Of a DNA stretch of 64,000 nt, positions 12,185 through 24,439 are shown one piece after another (within the stretch, counting starts at the first letter, position 1; each line of letters opens with the position of its first letter). This DNA comes from Fremontodendron californicum. Taxonomy: Eukaryota; Streptophyta; Magnoliopsida; Malvales; Malvaceae. The DNA lies in the NCBI GenBank assembly GCA_030761205.1, contig JAULJL010000027.1, positions 5,399,001 through 5,463,000 on the forward strand, written 5' to 3'. The notes beneath the pieces were generated by a model, which saw nothing but the letters and a program-made list of their open reading frames with translations, had not been told where the DNA came from and did no database searches. Position numbers and translations under genes: made by a program.

Positions 12185-12350
12185 CTGTTAATATATATAT
12201 ATATATATATATGTTTTTGTACATGTGTTATTGAATTACACGATAAGAGAGAGTCTTCTCCCATTCCACAAATTTCACCCAACCCGAGATTCGAATTCGA
12301 GATTTGCATAATGAAAATTTAAACTCTAACTACTAATCAGCTAAGTGTCT
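12185..12350 (-). mobile_element. Possible tRNA-derived SINE, minus strand
   Basis: On the minus strand, TTAGCTGATTAGTAGTTAGAG (near 12322-12343) resembles an A box, and GAATTCGAATC (complement of 12288-12298) a B box, about 45 bp apart. The 3' side ends in a (TA)n tract at 12188-12212. The arrangement matches the candidate at 11045, although the two sequences differ and need not be the same family. Confidence 0.4.
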
Positions 12351-13570
12351 TCTTGGAGACACTTATTTTTTTTCCTTTGTCACCAAGTATTATGGAGTAA
12401 TATACAATGACATAGGCTTTAGAGTTTCAACTTTGATTTAATATTGTTCCCTTTTATTTATTCCCTGTTCCAATCCAAAGGAACGAAAGAGTTATAATTA
12501 TGGCACTTTATGGAACATGAGAAGGGAGAGACCAAATTAAGGAAGGTTTAGTTTCTTAGAGCTATGGTACTCTTTATATTATAGATTAGGTTTGTCATTT
12601 GTGCAAAAAAGTCGAGAGATTCCTTTCAGATCATGAAAATCCAACTAAATGTTCATTGATATGCCCTAACAAGGAAAAAGTTCTTTACCCCCCATTTTCC
12701 CACTTCGATCATCCCAATAAAAATTGTATAAAAAGATATATATATATATATATATATATGAAAAATTATTATATTTATCGTCAGTGAAAATTTTAAATTT
12801 TACAAATGGAATTAGCAAAATATTACATATTTTTTAGAGTATATTCAAAAAAATATTTTTTTTTTAAAATAAGACATGTAATAATCTCTTAATTTTCATT
12901 GTAAATAAAGGAAAGAAATCATACCATTAACCAGAAAAATTTAAAAAAACTAACAATCTTTAAAATTTTGGGTTTAGTTTTGTTTCTGTAATCAACAATT
13001 GAAGAAGGGTTGGAGAGGGGGAGTGTGTAAAGGGCAACTGGCGTACCGAAAGCTTCCTAATACTAAAAAAAAAGGAGTGAATCAAAATCTTAAAGCATTC
13101 AAATCACAGCATATTATATGGAATTAAGTAAAGTGTATAGTATAAGCAAGCACGAGCCCCAATAATTATCTGCTTAATGCCTTAATCATACTTTTAGCAT
13201 ATATATATATATATATATATGCCATTCACACGTGAAACACTGCTGGGAAACCATAAGAGAAAATTCTACCTCCTCAGTTACTCACCTTCGGATCTGACAC
13301 TTGCAACTGTTTTGGGATACTTTTCTCATCTTCCTTCAAAGAGGAAAATGAAAAAAAGAAGGAAAAAGAATGTATAATTAAATAGAAAAGATTAGTTGTA
13401 TGATAAAAGAGTATATTTTCTTAAAAAATCAGATTTGGATTTCCATTGATCGGGAAAATATAAATAATATCCAAAAGATAAATTTTGTTGTTTTTGCTAA
13501 AAAAGAGAGGGTTGCCACATCACCCTCTTCAGTTTTTTGGGGTTGTTGAAGGGTAGAGAAAAAAATTATA
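12351..13570. other. Intergenic, with TA microsatellites
   Basis: (TA)n tracts lie at about 12737-12760 and 13198-13220. No gene is seen; the short frames crossing these tracts are chance. Confidence 0.5.
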
Positions 13571-13574
13571 TGTT

Positions 13575-15430
13575 TGTGTTATTTTTTTCTTATAAATTTA
13601 TATAAATTTTTTTACATATTAATAATTTATTTTATGTATATTTTTACACGTTCGTGTATTCGTGTTGTATTCATGTTTTTTTTCGTGTTGTATTTTAATT
13701 ATTTTTCCTGTATTATGTTCGTGTCGTGTCCCAATTCATTTTATATTTTACATAGTTTTCATTATGATTCAATTTAGTGACAAAATTGTGTGTTCGTGAC
13801 GTATTCGTGTTTGTGTTTTTTTTTTATATTTTCAAAGTATTATTTTATATAAATTTTTACACGTTAATAATTTATATAAAGTATTATAAATTCATATAAA
13901 TTTTTACATGTTAATAATTGTTTTATGTGTACTTTTACGCGTTCGTGTATTCGTGTCGTATTCATGTTATTTTTCAAGTTGTGTTTTAATTTTTTTCCTA
14001 TGTTATTGTGTTTTTTGTCGTGTCTCAATTTATCTCATATTTTACATTATTTTCATTGTGGTTCAATTTAGAAAAAAAAAAATTTATGTGTTCGTGTCTT
14101 GTCTTAATTCATGATATTTTGCATAATTTGTCATAGTGATTTAATTTAGAGAAAAATTTGTGTGTTCGTGACATGTTCGTGTTCGTGTTCTTGTTATTTT
14201 TTGTGTTTTCAAAATATTATAAATTTTTACACATTGATAATTAGTTTTATACGTTAATAATTTATATAAAATATTATAATTTTTTACACATTAATAATTC
14301 GTGTCTTGTTCATGTTACTTTTAATGTTGTATTTTAATTATTTTTTCTATATTGTGTTAGTGTCATGTTTCAATTCATCTCATATTTTACATAATTTGTC
14401 ATTGTGATTCAATTTAGAGAAAAATTTATGTGTTCGTGTTATATCTCAATTCATGATATATTTTGCATAATTTGTCATAGTGATTAAATTTAGAGGAAAA
14501 TTTATTTGTTTGTTCGTGACGTGTTCATATTCGTGTTATTTTTTTGTGCTTTCAAAATATTATAAATTTATATAATTTTTTGCACGTTAATAATTAGTTT
14601 TATAAGTTAATTTATATAAAGTATTATAAATTTATATAAATTTATACACGTTAATAATTTATTTTATGTATTTTTTAAAAAATTGTGGTCATGTTCGTGT
14701 TATTTTTTGTGTTTTCAAAGTATTATAAATTTATATAAATTTTTACACGTTAATAATTAGTTTTACACGTTAATAATTTATATAAACTATTATAAATTTA
14801 TAAAAAAGTTTATACATTAATAATTCGTTTTATGTATATTTTTACACGTTTGTGTATTTATATCGTGTTCATGTTATTTTTCGTGTTGTGTTTTAATTAT
14901 TTTTTTTATGTTGTGTTCGTGTCATGTCTTAATTCATGAAATATCTTGCGTAATTTGTCATAATTATTCAATTTAGAGAAAAATTTGTGTGTTCGTATTA
15001 TTTTTTTGTTTTTAAAGTATTAAATTTTATATAAATTTGTACACATTAAGAATTAGTTTTATTACATGTTAATAATTTTATATAAATTTTTACACGTTTG
15101 TGTATTTGTGTCGTGTTTATGTTATTTTCGTGTTGTGTTTTAATTATTTTTTTTATGTTGTGTTTGTGTCGTGTCTCAATTCATCTCATATTTTACATAA
15201 TTTGTCATTGTGATTCAATTTAAAGAAACATTTGTGTGTTTGTCATATTTCAATTCATGACATATTTTGCATAATTTATCATAATAATTCAAATTTTAAA
15301 AAAAGTTAAGTTTTGAAAACGTGTTCATGTTATTTTTTTTTAATTTGTGTTTTTAAAATATTATAAATTATATAAAGAAATTTACATTAATAATTAATTT
15401 TATACGTTATTAATTTATGTGTTCATAATA
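13575..15430. repeat. T-rich complex tandem repeat array
   Basis: About 1.9 kb is built from recurring blocks: TATAAATTTATATAAATTTTTACACGTTAATAATT, then TTCGTGTATTCGTGTCGT, then TTTTCGTGTTGTGTTTTAATTATTTTTT, then TCTCATATTTTACATAATTTGTCATTGTGATTCAATTTAGAGAAAAATTTGTGTGTTCGTG. The anchor CAATTTAG recurs near 13774, 14063, 14141, 14411, 14487, 14970 and 15217, so the unit is roughly 250-350 bp with internal duplications. All units run in one orientation and are strongly T-biased on this strand. The open frames in it are low-complexity (Phe/Val/Leu) and are not genes. Confidence 0.75.
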
Positions 15431-16013
15431 TTATTGTCACTGTTATTACAACAACAAAAAACGAGTCATTTCACCCGCAATCAATGTAGTGCGGGTTTTT
15501 TTTTCTAGTTTAAATAAACCTGATTCAAAATGAATAATTTTGAGTCCTTTTCAAGAGTAATAACAAATTTTTTTTTTGAAACTTAACACTTAAAAATCTC
15601 TAGTAAAATCCATATCCACCAACTCCAAAACGTTTTAAGTTGTAGCAATTGTAGTTTCTTGTTGAGGGAACAGTGAACAAAATGTCAATGACTGTCAAAT
15701 ATGGAATAGGAAAGAGAAATTAGAACATGTTAATTTGCTGGAGGGCCTGTGTTCCCATGAGTTAGGTGATGTCATTAATGTAGACTTAATTAAATTAAGA
15801 GCAAGAAATATAATCTCAAATCAAAACAACAAGAGGTGAGATACCCACCAAGGGTTTTCAATCTTTTTCCTTGTCAAGTAAGATTCGATTCATATAGAAA
15901 CATTTCAAAAATAAAATTCTGAATGAATCGATGTGAAAAGGTGCACCTTTAAAATCGTTCGATTAAAGGATTAGGCCCAAACAAGCTTAGGATACCCCTC
16001 ACCATATTAAAAG

Positions 16014-16050
<37 letters not shown>

Positions 16051-16702
16051 AAATGAGATAGGAGGTAAGTCATAAGTGTAAGAATTTGAATCTACATGAA
16101 AGAGAGGAGCACTGGCATTGATAGGAGATAAAGCATAAAGGAAAGATTATTACTTCCAGGAGAAATGAAAAAGAAAGTGGGGGAAAGAAAAAGAAAGTGA
16201 AAAAAAGGAAAAAGGGGGGAGGGGGGGGGGGGGGCTTCCAGCTTCGTGCTTAGTCTTTAAATGGGTGAGCCTTGTAAGGCCAACAAACAAGGTGATGAAA
16301 AATGAAGGGGCAATGGCAATGGTACATAACTAGAAAGCGACTGTGTTGGCGATCCCAAGGAAGAAAGCACCTAACAGTCCTAGTCCTAGTCCTATACCTA
16401 TACCTATGACCTCTACAATACAAACAAACAAAGCCATCCCCACCCGCCCACAACGATTCCCCTGCTTTCCCTTTTTCTCACTATTAACAACAAAGGCAAG
16501 GCAAGGCGAGGCAACCAACATCAAAAAACATAAAGAACCTCTGATCTGATGCAATATAAACCCTTTCAAAGATAATACTACGTACTAATAGTAATAAACA
16601 AAAGGATGAAAGATACTAATAGTAATAAACAAAAGGATGAAAGAAACAAAGGCACATGCATAGATCCACCACCTGACTGTTACGTTACTGAATTATGAAA
16701 AT
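15431..16702. other. Intergenic, homopolymers and short tandem duplications
   Basis: It includes an A run (about 16014-16049), a G run (16214-16234 with one A), the short repeat TCCTAGTCCTAGTCCTATACCTATACC (about 16379-16408) and a perfect tandem duplication of a 31-bp unit (16583-16644). The open frames at 16250-16569 overlap on both strands and resemble no family. Confidence 0.5.
16583..16644. repeat. 31-bp tandem duplication
   Basis: TACTAATAGTAATAAACAAA... is repeated twice head-to-tail with essentially no divergence, which points to a recent slippage or repair event. Confidence 0.8.
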
Positions 16703-16898
16703 CTATGTTACTCGAACTCGAAATGAGTGTCGAACACGGGTATATCCCTGACATAGGTATGTTTGATTTATTCTAAATTTTTTTATGTATTTGAAGGGTC
16801 CTTGGAAGATCATATCCTCATATCCATGTCTGAATATACGTCGGACATAGATGTCAGACATGGATACTTCAAAAAAATTAAGAGTCGGAGCAACATAG
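16703..16898. mobile_element. MITE, family C copy 1 (TATGTTACTCGGACTC type)
   Basis: A 196-bp element with inverted ends CTATGTTACTCGAACTCG (left) and AGTCGGAGCAACATAG (right), flanked by a perfect 8-bp direct repeat ATGAAAAT (16695-16702 and 16899-16906). The interior holds a second inverted pair around GTCGAACACGG/CGTCGGACAT. Similar elements with these termini are widespread in plant genomes. An 8-bp duplication is typical of hAT-type transposition. Confidence 0.8.
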
Positions 16899-16906
16899 AT
16901 GAAAAT

Positions 16907-17563
16907 CATAAGAGAAAGCTTAGGTGAATGAGTACAGTGGATAATAATAAGTTAGAACTAGAAGTTCTGGTTTTTGCACTCTTTATTCTTTAGTCTGTCA
17001 AGCTCCCATTCAAATCCCACAAAAGTACATCTTGTACCTAATAGACCAAGTAAATCAAACCCTTTTTTTTTTTGGTATTTGAAATTGTCAGAACTCCAAT
17101 CAATGAAACAAATCAAATCAAACTCATTTTGGCAGCTAAGAGTAAGACTAGCATGATTGTATTTGGTAAGACCTAAAAAAAAGCTCCAAAAGGAAAAGAA
17201 AGAGCTATACAAAACATTGTTTTTATCAAGCTATTAGTTTTCATACAATCATTTGAGGAAAATCATTATACTTCCCACCTTTCTTTCTAAATAATTCTTC
17301 TACCCAGATAATATTTGGTTTCTGATTACACAACATAAACAATTACTATATCTCTTATATCTTAATCTTCCAATTTAATTAAGATAGACTAAGACAGCAC
17401 ATCAATTTCTATGGGTGGCTTAGTGCAATTCAGAACAGTCAGAAGAGATTAAATAACAATTATGCATTGAATTAAAAGATTGTGGGTTACTTCATAAAGA
17501 AAATTTAAAACTTTCTATAGCTACTTCACTCCCTTACAAGAGAAAGGGTTAGCTTGATACCAT
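16907..17563. other. Spacer and 3' region of the GIP1-like gene
   Basis: No coding signal is seen. The part nearest 17564 is probably 3' UTR of the minus-strand gene, but no polyadenylation site could be fixed. Confidence 0.4.
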
Positions 17564-20500
17564 TCAGAAGTTTGTTGTCCAGTTATGATGACCCAATTGA
17601 GGCTGTTGGTAAGCACCTACTTGAGCCCCAGGAGCAGCTGGAGCAACCCCAAAACCAACATTAGCACCCATAGCAGGGCTTAGATGATGTGGGTTTGCCA
17701 TTGCAGCAGGCTGTGGAGGAGGATGGTACAAACCCGAGAATTGCATGTGAGAAGATTGTGCAGCAGCAGCAGCATTAAAAGAAGCATGGCCTGTGTGGGA
17801 TGGCATATAACCATGCGGTGTTTGTGGCATATTGTAATATGGAGCAGATTGCAAGCCTGATAGCTCCCTTGGGTTCTGAATCCAAAGATCTGATGTATCA
17901 GCCTGTCAAATGACAATGCAGTTAGCAAAGAGACTGACAATCAAACTCGCCAACTGAACAAAAACTATACAAAGCAAGGACAAAAGAACATTTTTATCAA
18001 AGCAAAGAATCACATGCAGAATTACAGAAAACTCATGGTGCGTGAGACAAGATATATATCACACCACAATTGGAAATAATCTCAATTACACCTCCAACTG
18101 GCTCAATTTTGATATCATGAGTTCATGACTCGCTCAATAAAAAAGTCAATGAAATGCAAAAATCAAACTGCAAAACTTATGGGTAAGAACCTCTCCATTA
18201 CTTTTTTGTTCATTACTTTTCGAATATATTCTTTATCAAAATTCACATGTGTGGGTCGCAGTCACTGATTGCAGCTCCATATGTATGAACAGTGACCATG
18301 GGTGCATTGGAAATAATAGATGAAAAAGTAATGAAGAGGAGCCAAATCCAAACACGAATGACCTGACTCAATAAATAGCATTAAGCAACCTATGATTGTG
18401 ATATTTCCGGTTTCACTACTCTGATATGAATCTAATTCAGCTACAAACACCAATGTCAGTCACCCAAAAAACTTTGAAGAATCAGAAATATCCTAGCTAT
18501 TTATCTTCATAATGTGCATTACTTTTTCTCACTGGTTGGAACTTTCTTTGAGCAGATAAATAGACACCATGCTGCTCTTGCAGACCAATTACACTGCCAA
18601 CCCAAAACCAGATAGAACAGGACATTCAAGAACCCTCAAATCACAATCACTAATGCCTCAAAATTTAGTTTATCTGTGGCTCATACTCTAATGGCTATTA
18701 GAGTGAAGAACATTTATTTACCTGTTGATTTTGAACATAGATATTGCCATCTTTAAATTTGGTCCAAGATGAATCTTCAAGACCTGTGGCATTCCCAACT
18801 ACACCAGGAGCATTGATTGCATACCCAGAGGGACTGGGAAAATTTCCAAACCCAGTAGGACTACCAGCAGGAACGGGTTTGAATTGCTGAATCCCATACT
18901 TGAGGCCGTTTGCATTAAGATGAGAACTACCTCCTGGCATGAGCAAGTAGCTGCTACCATTTGATGGATGCGGATAAGCAGGGTTAGTGGAATAACCTGG
19001 CATGGCCATCTGTGGTAGATAAATCGGGGAGACAAACTGACGATATGGCATAAGATTAGCAAAATGGGACACATGAACTTGGGGATACATCTGCGCTACC
19101 GGTGGTTGTTGCTGCTGCACCATTGGTATTGTTGATGCAGGGATGTTGGCAGCATGCATGCTTAGGGCCTAATTGTCATTTAGAATTTGCATCAATTCAA
19201 GTGATAAAAACAAACAAGGCTTTTCTGAAATAAATACTACTTAAATGCATGTTACTGGCACTAACCTCTTGAGGAGATGGTAGACCCTGTCCTCTTGCAG
19301 TTTCATCTATTGGGGGTCTGAAATATGGTAAATCATAACCAGTTTGGGGATCATATGCCTGCTATCAAGCCAATGCCATATCAGAACATTCCGTTGCAAG
19401 GAGCAATCAAGAAAAGTGTATTTACTCCAAAATTGAAAGTTCCTTTATATCAGTTCCACCAACTGATAAATTTCACAAATACTCATTCGAGCAAGATCAA
19501 AGGTTTGAATTTATATGACACCAGTCACATTTTACAAAATTCTACTTACCGAAAAACTAGGTAATTCAGGAGGATCTTGCTGATGTTGCGACTCTGAAGG
19601 AGCATAGGATTGACTATTGTCCTGGACCATTCCAATATTGGCATAACTGCCCAAATTTTGGGGACTTGAAGCATCTTTCTTATCAGGCAATTGATGTTCA
19701 GATGCAGTACTAGAGGGTGGAGAGTCAGATCCAGAATTTCTAAGTTGATCATCTAAAATGTCAATGGACTTGCCAGCAGCAGCATCATCACTGGAAGTAT
19801 CGGCAGCAGACACAGACAAACTGCTTAGATCAAATACAAGTAGAACAACATCAGAAACAGGGTCTTGACTCAAGAACAAAATTTGAACTCTATCCTCTAC
19901 CAAATGCAAGTAATTACTAGGGAGAAATGGCCAACCTTGCAGTAGATTCCCCATTTGAGTCTTCTGCAACACCAGTGGCAAGAAAACCTGGAACAAAATT
20001 CCTTGACGAATCAAGTTCCACTCCAAAGCTGCCGAAAGTAAGTCGGTGGCGATCATTCTCCGGGACTCGAATGTGCTGTGCTATGATGACATTGTCATTT
20101 TCATAGATATTTACTTGAGAAAACTTCTCTTGCAATTTAGCTGTTTCAGAGTCCAAGTCCTTGGCATCATCAGCAGGAGGTGAAGCAGACTTCTTAGGTG
20201 TTCCAATAACTCCAGGATTATTAACACTTGACTTTTGGCTTGATTTTGGTTTCCACTCTTTATTATGTTGGTTAGCTGCATCAAATACGCATGATAAACT
20301 CTCACATAAACTTCAGAAACAAGTTCAAATCAAGTGCTATAATAACTACAACCTACTGACAGCCATTTGCTAAAATAGCAGTTTAAAGTAATAAAATGAT
20401 ACCTAACTAGGTCAATGAAAAGACGAACAGCACTACAATAAGAAGCTGTGCCACAAAAAAGCTTGGACTTGATATATAATTCTATCACTGGTTTATTGTC

Positions 20501-23500
20501 TTACATTCTTAAATATTTAACCTCGATAGACACAGAAGTTCCTCAGACTTTCAAGAAGCTTAAAATTAAGTGAAAAGAATCTGCATTTGGATTCTTTTTA
20601 ACACAACAGAAGCATATCTGCGAACAAATAATGGCAAAAATAATAACAGAAAGTCATCAAAGACACATGATATATCAATAACCACCACATAATGAGTTAA
20701 GCATTTCTTTAGATTCTTTTCCTCTAATATTTTTTTAAGTACATGTTATTTAAACTTCTGTCTAATATACAAGGCAAAAGGAATACCCAGGAAAACATTT
20801 TTAAAGATAAATATAATAATAATCATATCAAAACTACCCCCTGACCAACAAAAGAACAGCTTATGAAATGGATGCTCCTAGTTGAGGAGTACCTTTTTGA
20901 TGACCTAAAACTTGTTGATGGTGCCTGCTCCCATACTGATTGCTCACAAATGACCTGCTTCCAGAAATGCCAGGCATGACAGATTCAGCTGCACTAGTAT
21001 GACTGAGCTGCTCTGCTCTAGAAATTGCAGGAAAAGGTCGAAATGCCTCTGATGAAGTGTCCCTCCCTACAAGTGAATTGGAGAGAGACCTACTTGTTCC
21101 AGATGAATCTTTGGCAGCATCTTCAGGAGGCTGACGGCGAACACCCACAACGCCAACTTCACGCTTTATAGCTCCAACAGCACCAGATGATCTGGAATCA
21201 GGAGAAGGCACATGAACAGGATCCATGGAGGACGAATAAACCCCAATAACTGAGCTGCTTGATGGTTGAGTGGCAGAATGTGCTTGAGTGTTATTGAGCT
21301 TCACTGCATGTGACCGTGAAACAGCATTAGGAATAAAAGTTTGCTTTTCCTCCAATATTTCTTTCCTATCAATACCACTTGAATTTGCATCTCGAGCATG
21401 TCTCGGATGTGAACTGGATGGTGCACTAGAAGTTTGAGATGAACTTTGCGAACTAAAGGGTCTCTGATTGCTTGGTGTTCCTGTTGAACTGCAGAATGGT
21501 AGTAAAAGGAGAATACTCAGTGCACACTATTTCACAAGGACTACAATAGCAGTAAATACGGGGCAAAAGAAACCAGAGAATAAACCAATCTTAGAGTGGA
21601 ATAGCAAATAAATACTACCAGATAACATACCCCTTTTCAGCAACATTCACGGGCACTTGCTCATTTGCAGAAGTGGAGCATGGTGAGAAAGGAGGCTTCA
21701 TATCTTTATTTGCATTTTGATTAACTCTGTTGTCCCTCACAACACGAAACTCTCTGTTGACTCCTGCATCTAGTAATGAACTATCGATTAAATAGCAGAA
21801 AAAGGTTAAAGGTGCCTCATGATAATCAATAATCAGCTGAAGACTTTATGTAGAACAAGATGGGGAAGAATGCAAAAAATAAATGTTCTCTTACAATACA
21901 TAAAAAAAATAACACACATTACATGTGTAAATTTATATAAAAAACGAAAAAATGCCTAAAACTATGGGGGTTTCATGGAAGGATGGATTAACAAGAGTTT
22001 AATTCTTAAAGGCTGCCAGCTTTTGATAAATGAATATTAAAGAAATATATATATATATATATATATAATAAGGCAAGTACAAGGTACCCAGAAAACTTTC
22101 ACCAGATCAGCATATTGAGCAAATTGCAAATCTAAGACATTAGACATCAATATACAAAGACTATTATACAAGAGTGCAAATCATTACAATCACCAATTTC
22201 TCCATTATCCATCTTTATCCACAATTTTAAAATCTGCTTTGTACCAGATTAACAATGATGGAAATCATTACACTTAAGAAATGCTAACTTTAATTCATCA
22301 CCCCTTGAACATGTGGCAGTATAATGTTTAGCTTGAAGAGACTATATAGTTAAGCATTAACTTGCCAAAAGATAAAGGTCAAATCATTAAACACATTATA
22401 TCACTGCATTACCAGGCAAAGCATTCCGAGTATAGCCTCCTCTTCGAGAGCCCCGTTCAGGATATGTACGAAATTTCATCCCTTGACCAACATTCTCAGA
22501 ACGTTTTCTTGGATCCATGGAACCTTGGTACTCAATGCTCTATCATAATGAAACGTCAGATCAGAACAAGTTTTTCACATCTGTACATTAACTCCTCTAG
22601 CAGTTCACATTTCAAGATACAACAAGTAATGTTCAAGGCATTAACCTTATCTCAATTGCTATGGATACAAAATCAATCATATCATAGGATACAATGATAC
22701 ATTAATAGCAGAATAATAGTAAACGACTAAGAATTCAAAAACAGAAGCACCCATCAAATACTAAGAATGTGTACAAATCAACAGCCAAATTAAGATAAAA
22801 GTATACACGATGTTGGAAAACAACCCTCTATTGCTAAAGAAAGCAAGTTAACATACAGAAAAGATTTTGCAAAAACCATATAAGGATAATATACAAGATT
22901 ATACCTCTTTCTTCCGATCTCTTTTTCTCCTTACTACATGAAATGTATCTGAGAAGAAACAATGACTGGATGTAAATAAGAAACATCTATAAAAGTACAT
23001 TTGAAATATCATCCTAAACAAAAGAGGCAATCTGAAACCACAACATATCCCAAAGGAAAAAAAAAATTATCAACTTTGAGAACTCATACAAAGCTCAGGA
23101 ATGACAACTTCTGTTGAGCAATTTACCAATTTGATGAAGGTTACCTAAACAATAGAAAACACAGCCACTCCCCTCTTAACATTGGTACGTAAGTGAGGAA
23201 AAAAATGCTAAAACGTCCAACCAATCCAGGTGTGAATATTCAATGAGGATCATAAAGCCAATTTTATAACATTCAAAAAAGATAAGCTGCTTACTTGTCA
23301 TGCATCAAAATCACTTACCAAAGATTGTAAAATAGTACAGTAATAACCTTAACACGATACCTTTATTTGCTCTCTCTGTACAGGATTCAACCAAACTAAA
23401 TATTTCAATCAACCTTGATAAGCCTAGATTTTGATTCTCAATTATAGTAATCAAATTTGATACTGTACTATCCACCCCCCCCCCCTCCCCCAATATCTGA

Positions 23501-24173
23501 ACAACCAAACAAAGTTCTAGAAACAACCTATTGATGGTTTATCAGTAGGCTCAAAACCCAAGTTGAAGAAGAAAGCACTTGCTATAACAAAAAAGAAGAA
23601 TCAATACACATCTTTCAGACTCAGAAAATGCACCTACTATAACGAAAAGACGAGCACCAAAGCAAAGCAAAAGACTAAAAGAAGTATCACCAAACAAGCA
23701 AAAATTACATTCACAGCACGCTAAAACATCCTGCAATAATCATCAGGCCCTAAGCCACCATCTTAAAACAATAATCAACTTTCACACTCCAAAATGACAC
23801 AAACTAAAATACCCCAATACCCTAAAACACGATAAAACCCTAAAACAAACCCCAAAAGTAAGCGCAACTTGAACCAGAACAATCTTGACCTCAAACTCCC
23901 GGCACTTAAAACCACTACAAAGCAAACAGAACCCATTTTCAAAACACCAAAAAAAAGGCAAAAAAAGAAGTATGAAATAAAGGGTTTTAGAAAGAAAAAA
24001 AGGTAACCTTGCTGAAGCAATTTCTGGGCAGTTTCATTAGGATCCATGTTGGCCTCTTTCAAGGCAACATAGATATCATCATCAGAGTGATTGCCGACTA
24101 TTTCCTTGATTGACTGTATTGTCTTGCTCACTCGCGCTGAGATATGTCCTTCGAATCTTGCCCCACTTACCAT
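17564..24173 (-). CDS. GIP1: GBF-interacting protein 1-like (DUF1296/GIP1_N)
   Basis: Ten coding exons: 24008-24173, 22905-22948, 22413-22530, 21631-21769, 20893-21488, 19936-20275, 19550-19820, 19266-19358, 18722-19168 and 17564-17902. All have GT-AG borders and the phases join into 850 residues. Residues 1-70 form the GIP1 N-terminal domain (ISARVSKTIQSIKEIVG, then DDIYVALKEANMDPNETAQ), followed by a basic stretch VVRRKRDRKKE. The rest is disordered, rich in Ser, Pro and Gln, and ends in QQPQLGHHNWTTNF, as in this family. Arabidopsis GIP1 is a nuclear protein that enhances DNA binding of G-box bZIP factors and has chaperone-like activity; that role is carried over by homology. The start MVSGARFEG is chosen because the domain begins there; upstream codons on a poly(A/T) stretch are discarded. 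The upstream leader is CT-rich on the coding strand (about 24378-24431). Confidence 0.88.
22044..22068. repeat. (AT)n microsatellite in GIP1-like intron
   Basis: About twelve AT units within the intron between coding exons 3 and 4. It is probably polymorphic. Confidence 0.85.
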
Positions 24174-24374
24174 CTCTCTCTGTTTCAAAATACTAAAAAA
24201 AAAAAAGAAGAAAAAAAAAAAGGAAAAAGACTTTCTCAATTTCCACACTAATGTTTTTTTTTTTTAACAAAAAAACTCAGTTTGATAATCCAAATTCTAT
24301 TCTGAATATAAAGAGGGTTCTTTGATTTTTTGCTATTATTACTATTAAAACCCTTTAGGAAGAGTTAGGGTTTG

Positions 24375-24431
24375 CATTTAGAGAGAGAAAGAGAGAGTGA
24401 AGAACGGCTCTTAGAGAGAGAAAGAGAGGTT
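24375..24431 (-). promoter_or_regulatory. CT-rich leader/core promoter of the GIP1-like gene
   Basis: On the plus strand it reads AGAGAGAGAAAGAGAGAG ... AGAGAGAGAAAGAGAGG, so on the coding strand it is a pyrimidine (Y) patch 200-260 bp before the ATG. Y patches mark plant core promoters and 5' UTRs. No TATA box is assigned. Confidence 0.5.
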
Positions 24432-24439
24432 TGGGAGCG

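Noticed and set aside
13574..14114. Phe/Val/Leu-rich frames that look like membrane proteins
   Set aside because: They are translations of the T-rich tandem array; the residues follow from the repeats.
16250..16569. Overlapping frames on both strands near 16.3 kb
   Set aside because: No family resemblance; the apparent Pro/Ile/Thr repeats come from a CCTATA/CCTAGT simple repeat.
20161..20373. Plus-strand frames opposite GIP1-like exons
   Set aside because: They are shadows of minus-strand exons with clear protein homology.
23775..24248. Longer N-terminal version of GIP1-like starting upstream of MVSGARFEG, and read-through past exon 1
   Set aside because: The upstream codons are poly-Phe from a poly(A/T) run, and the downstream extension passes a good splice donor at 24007.
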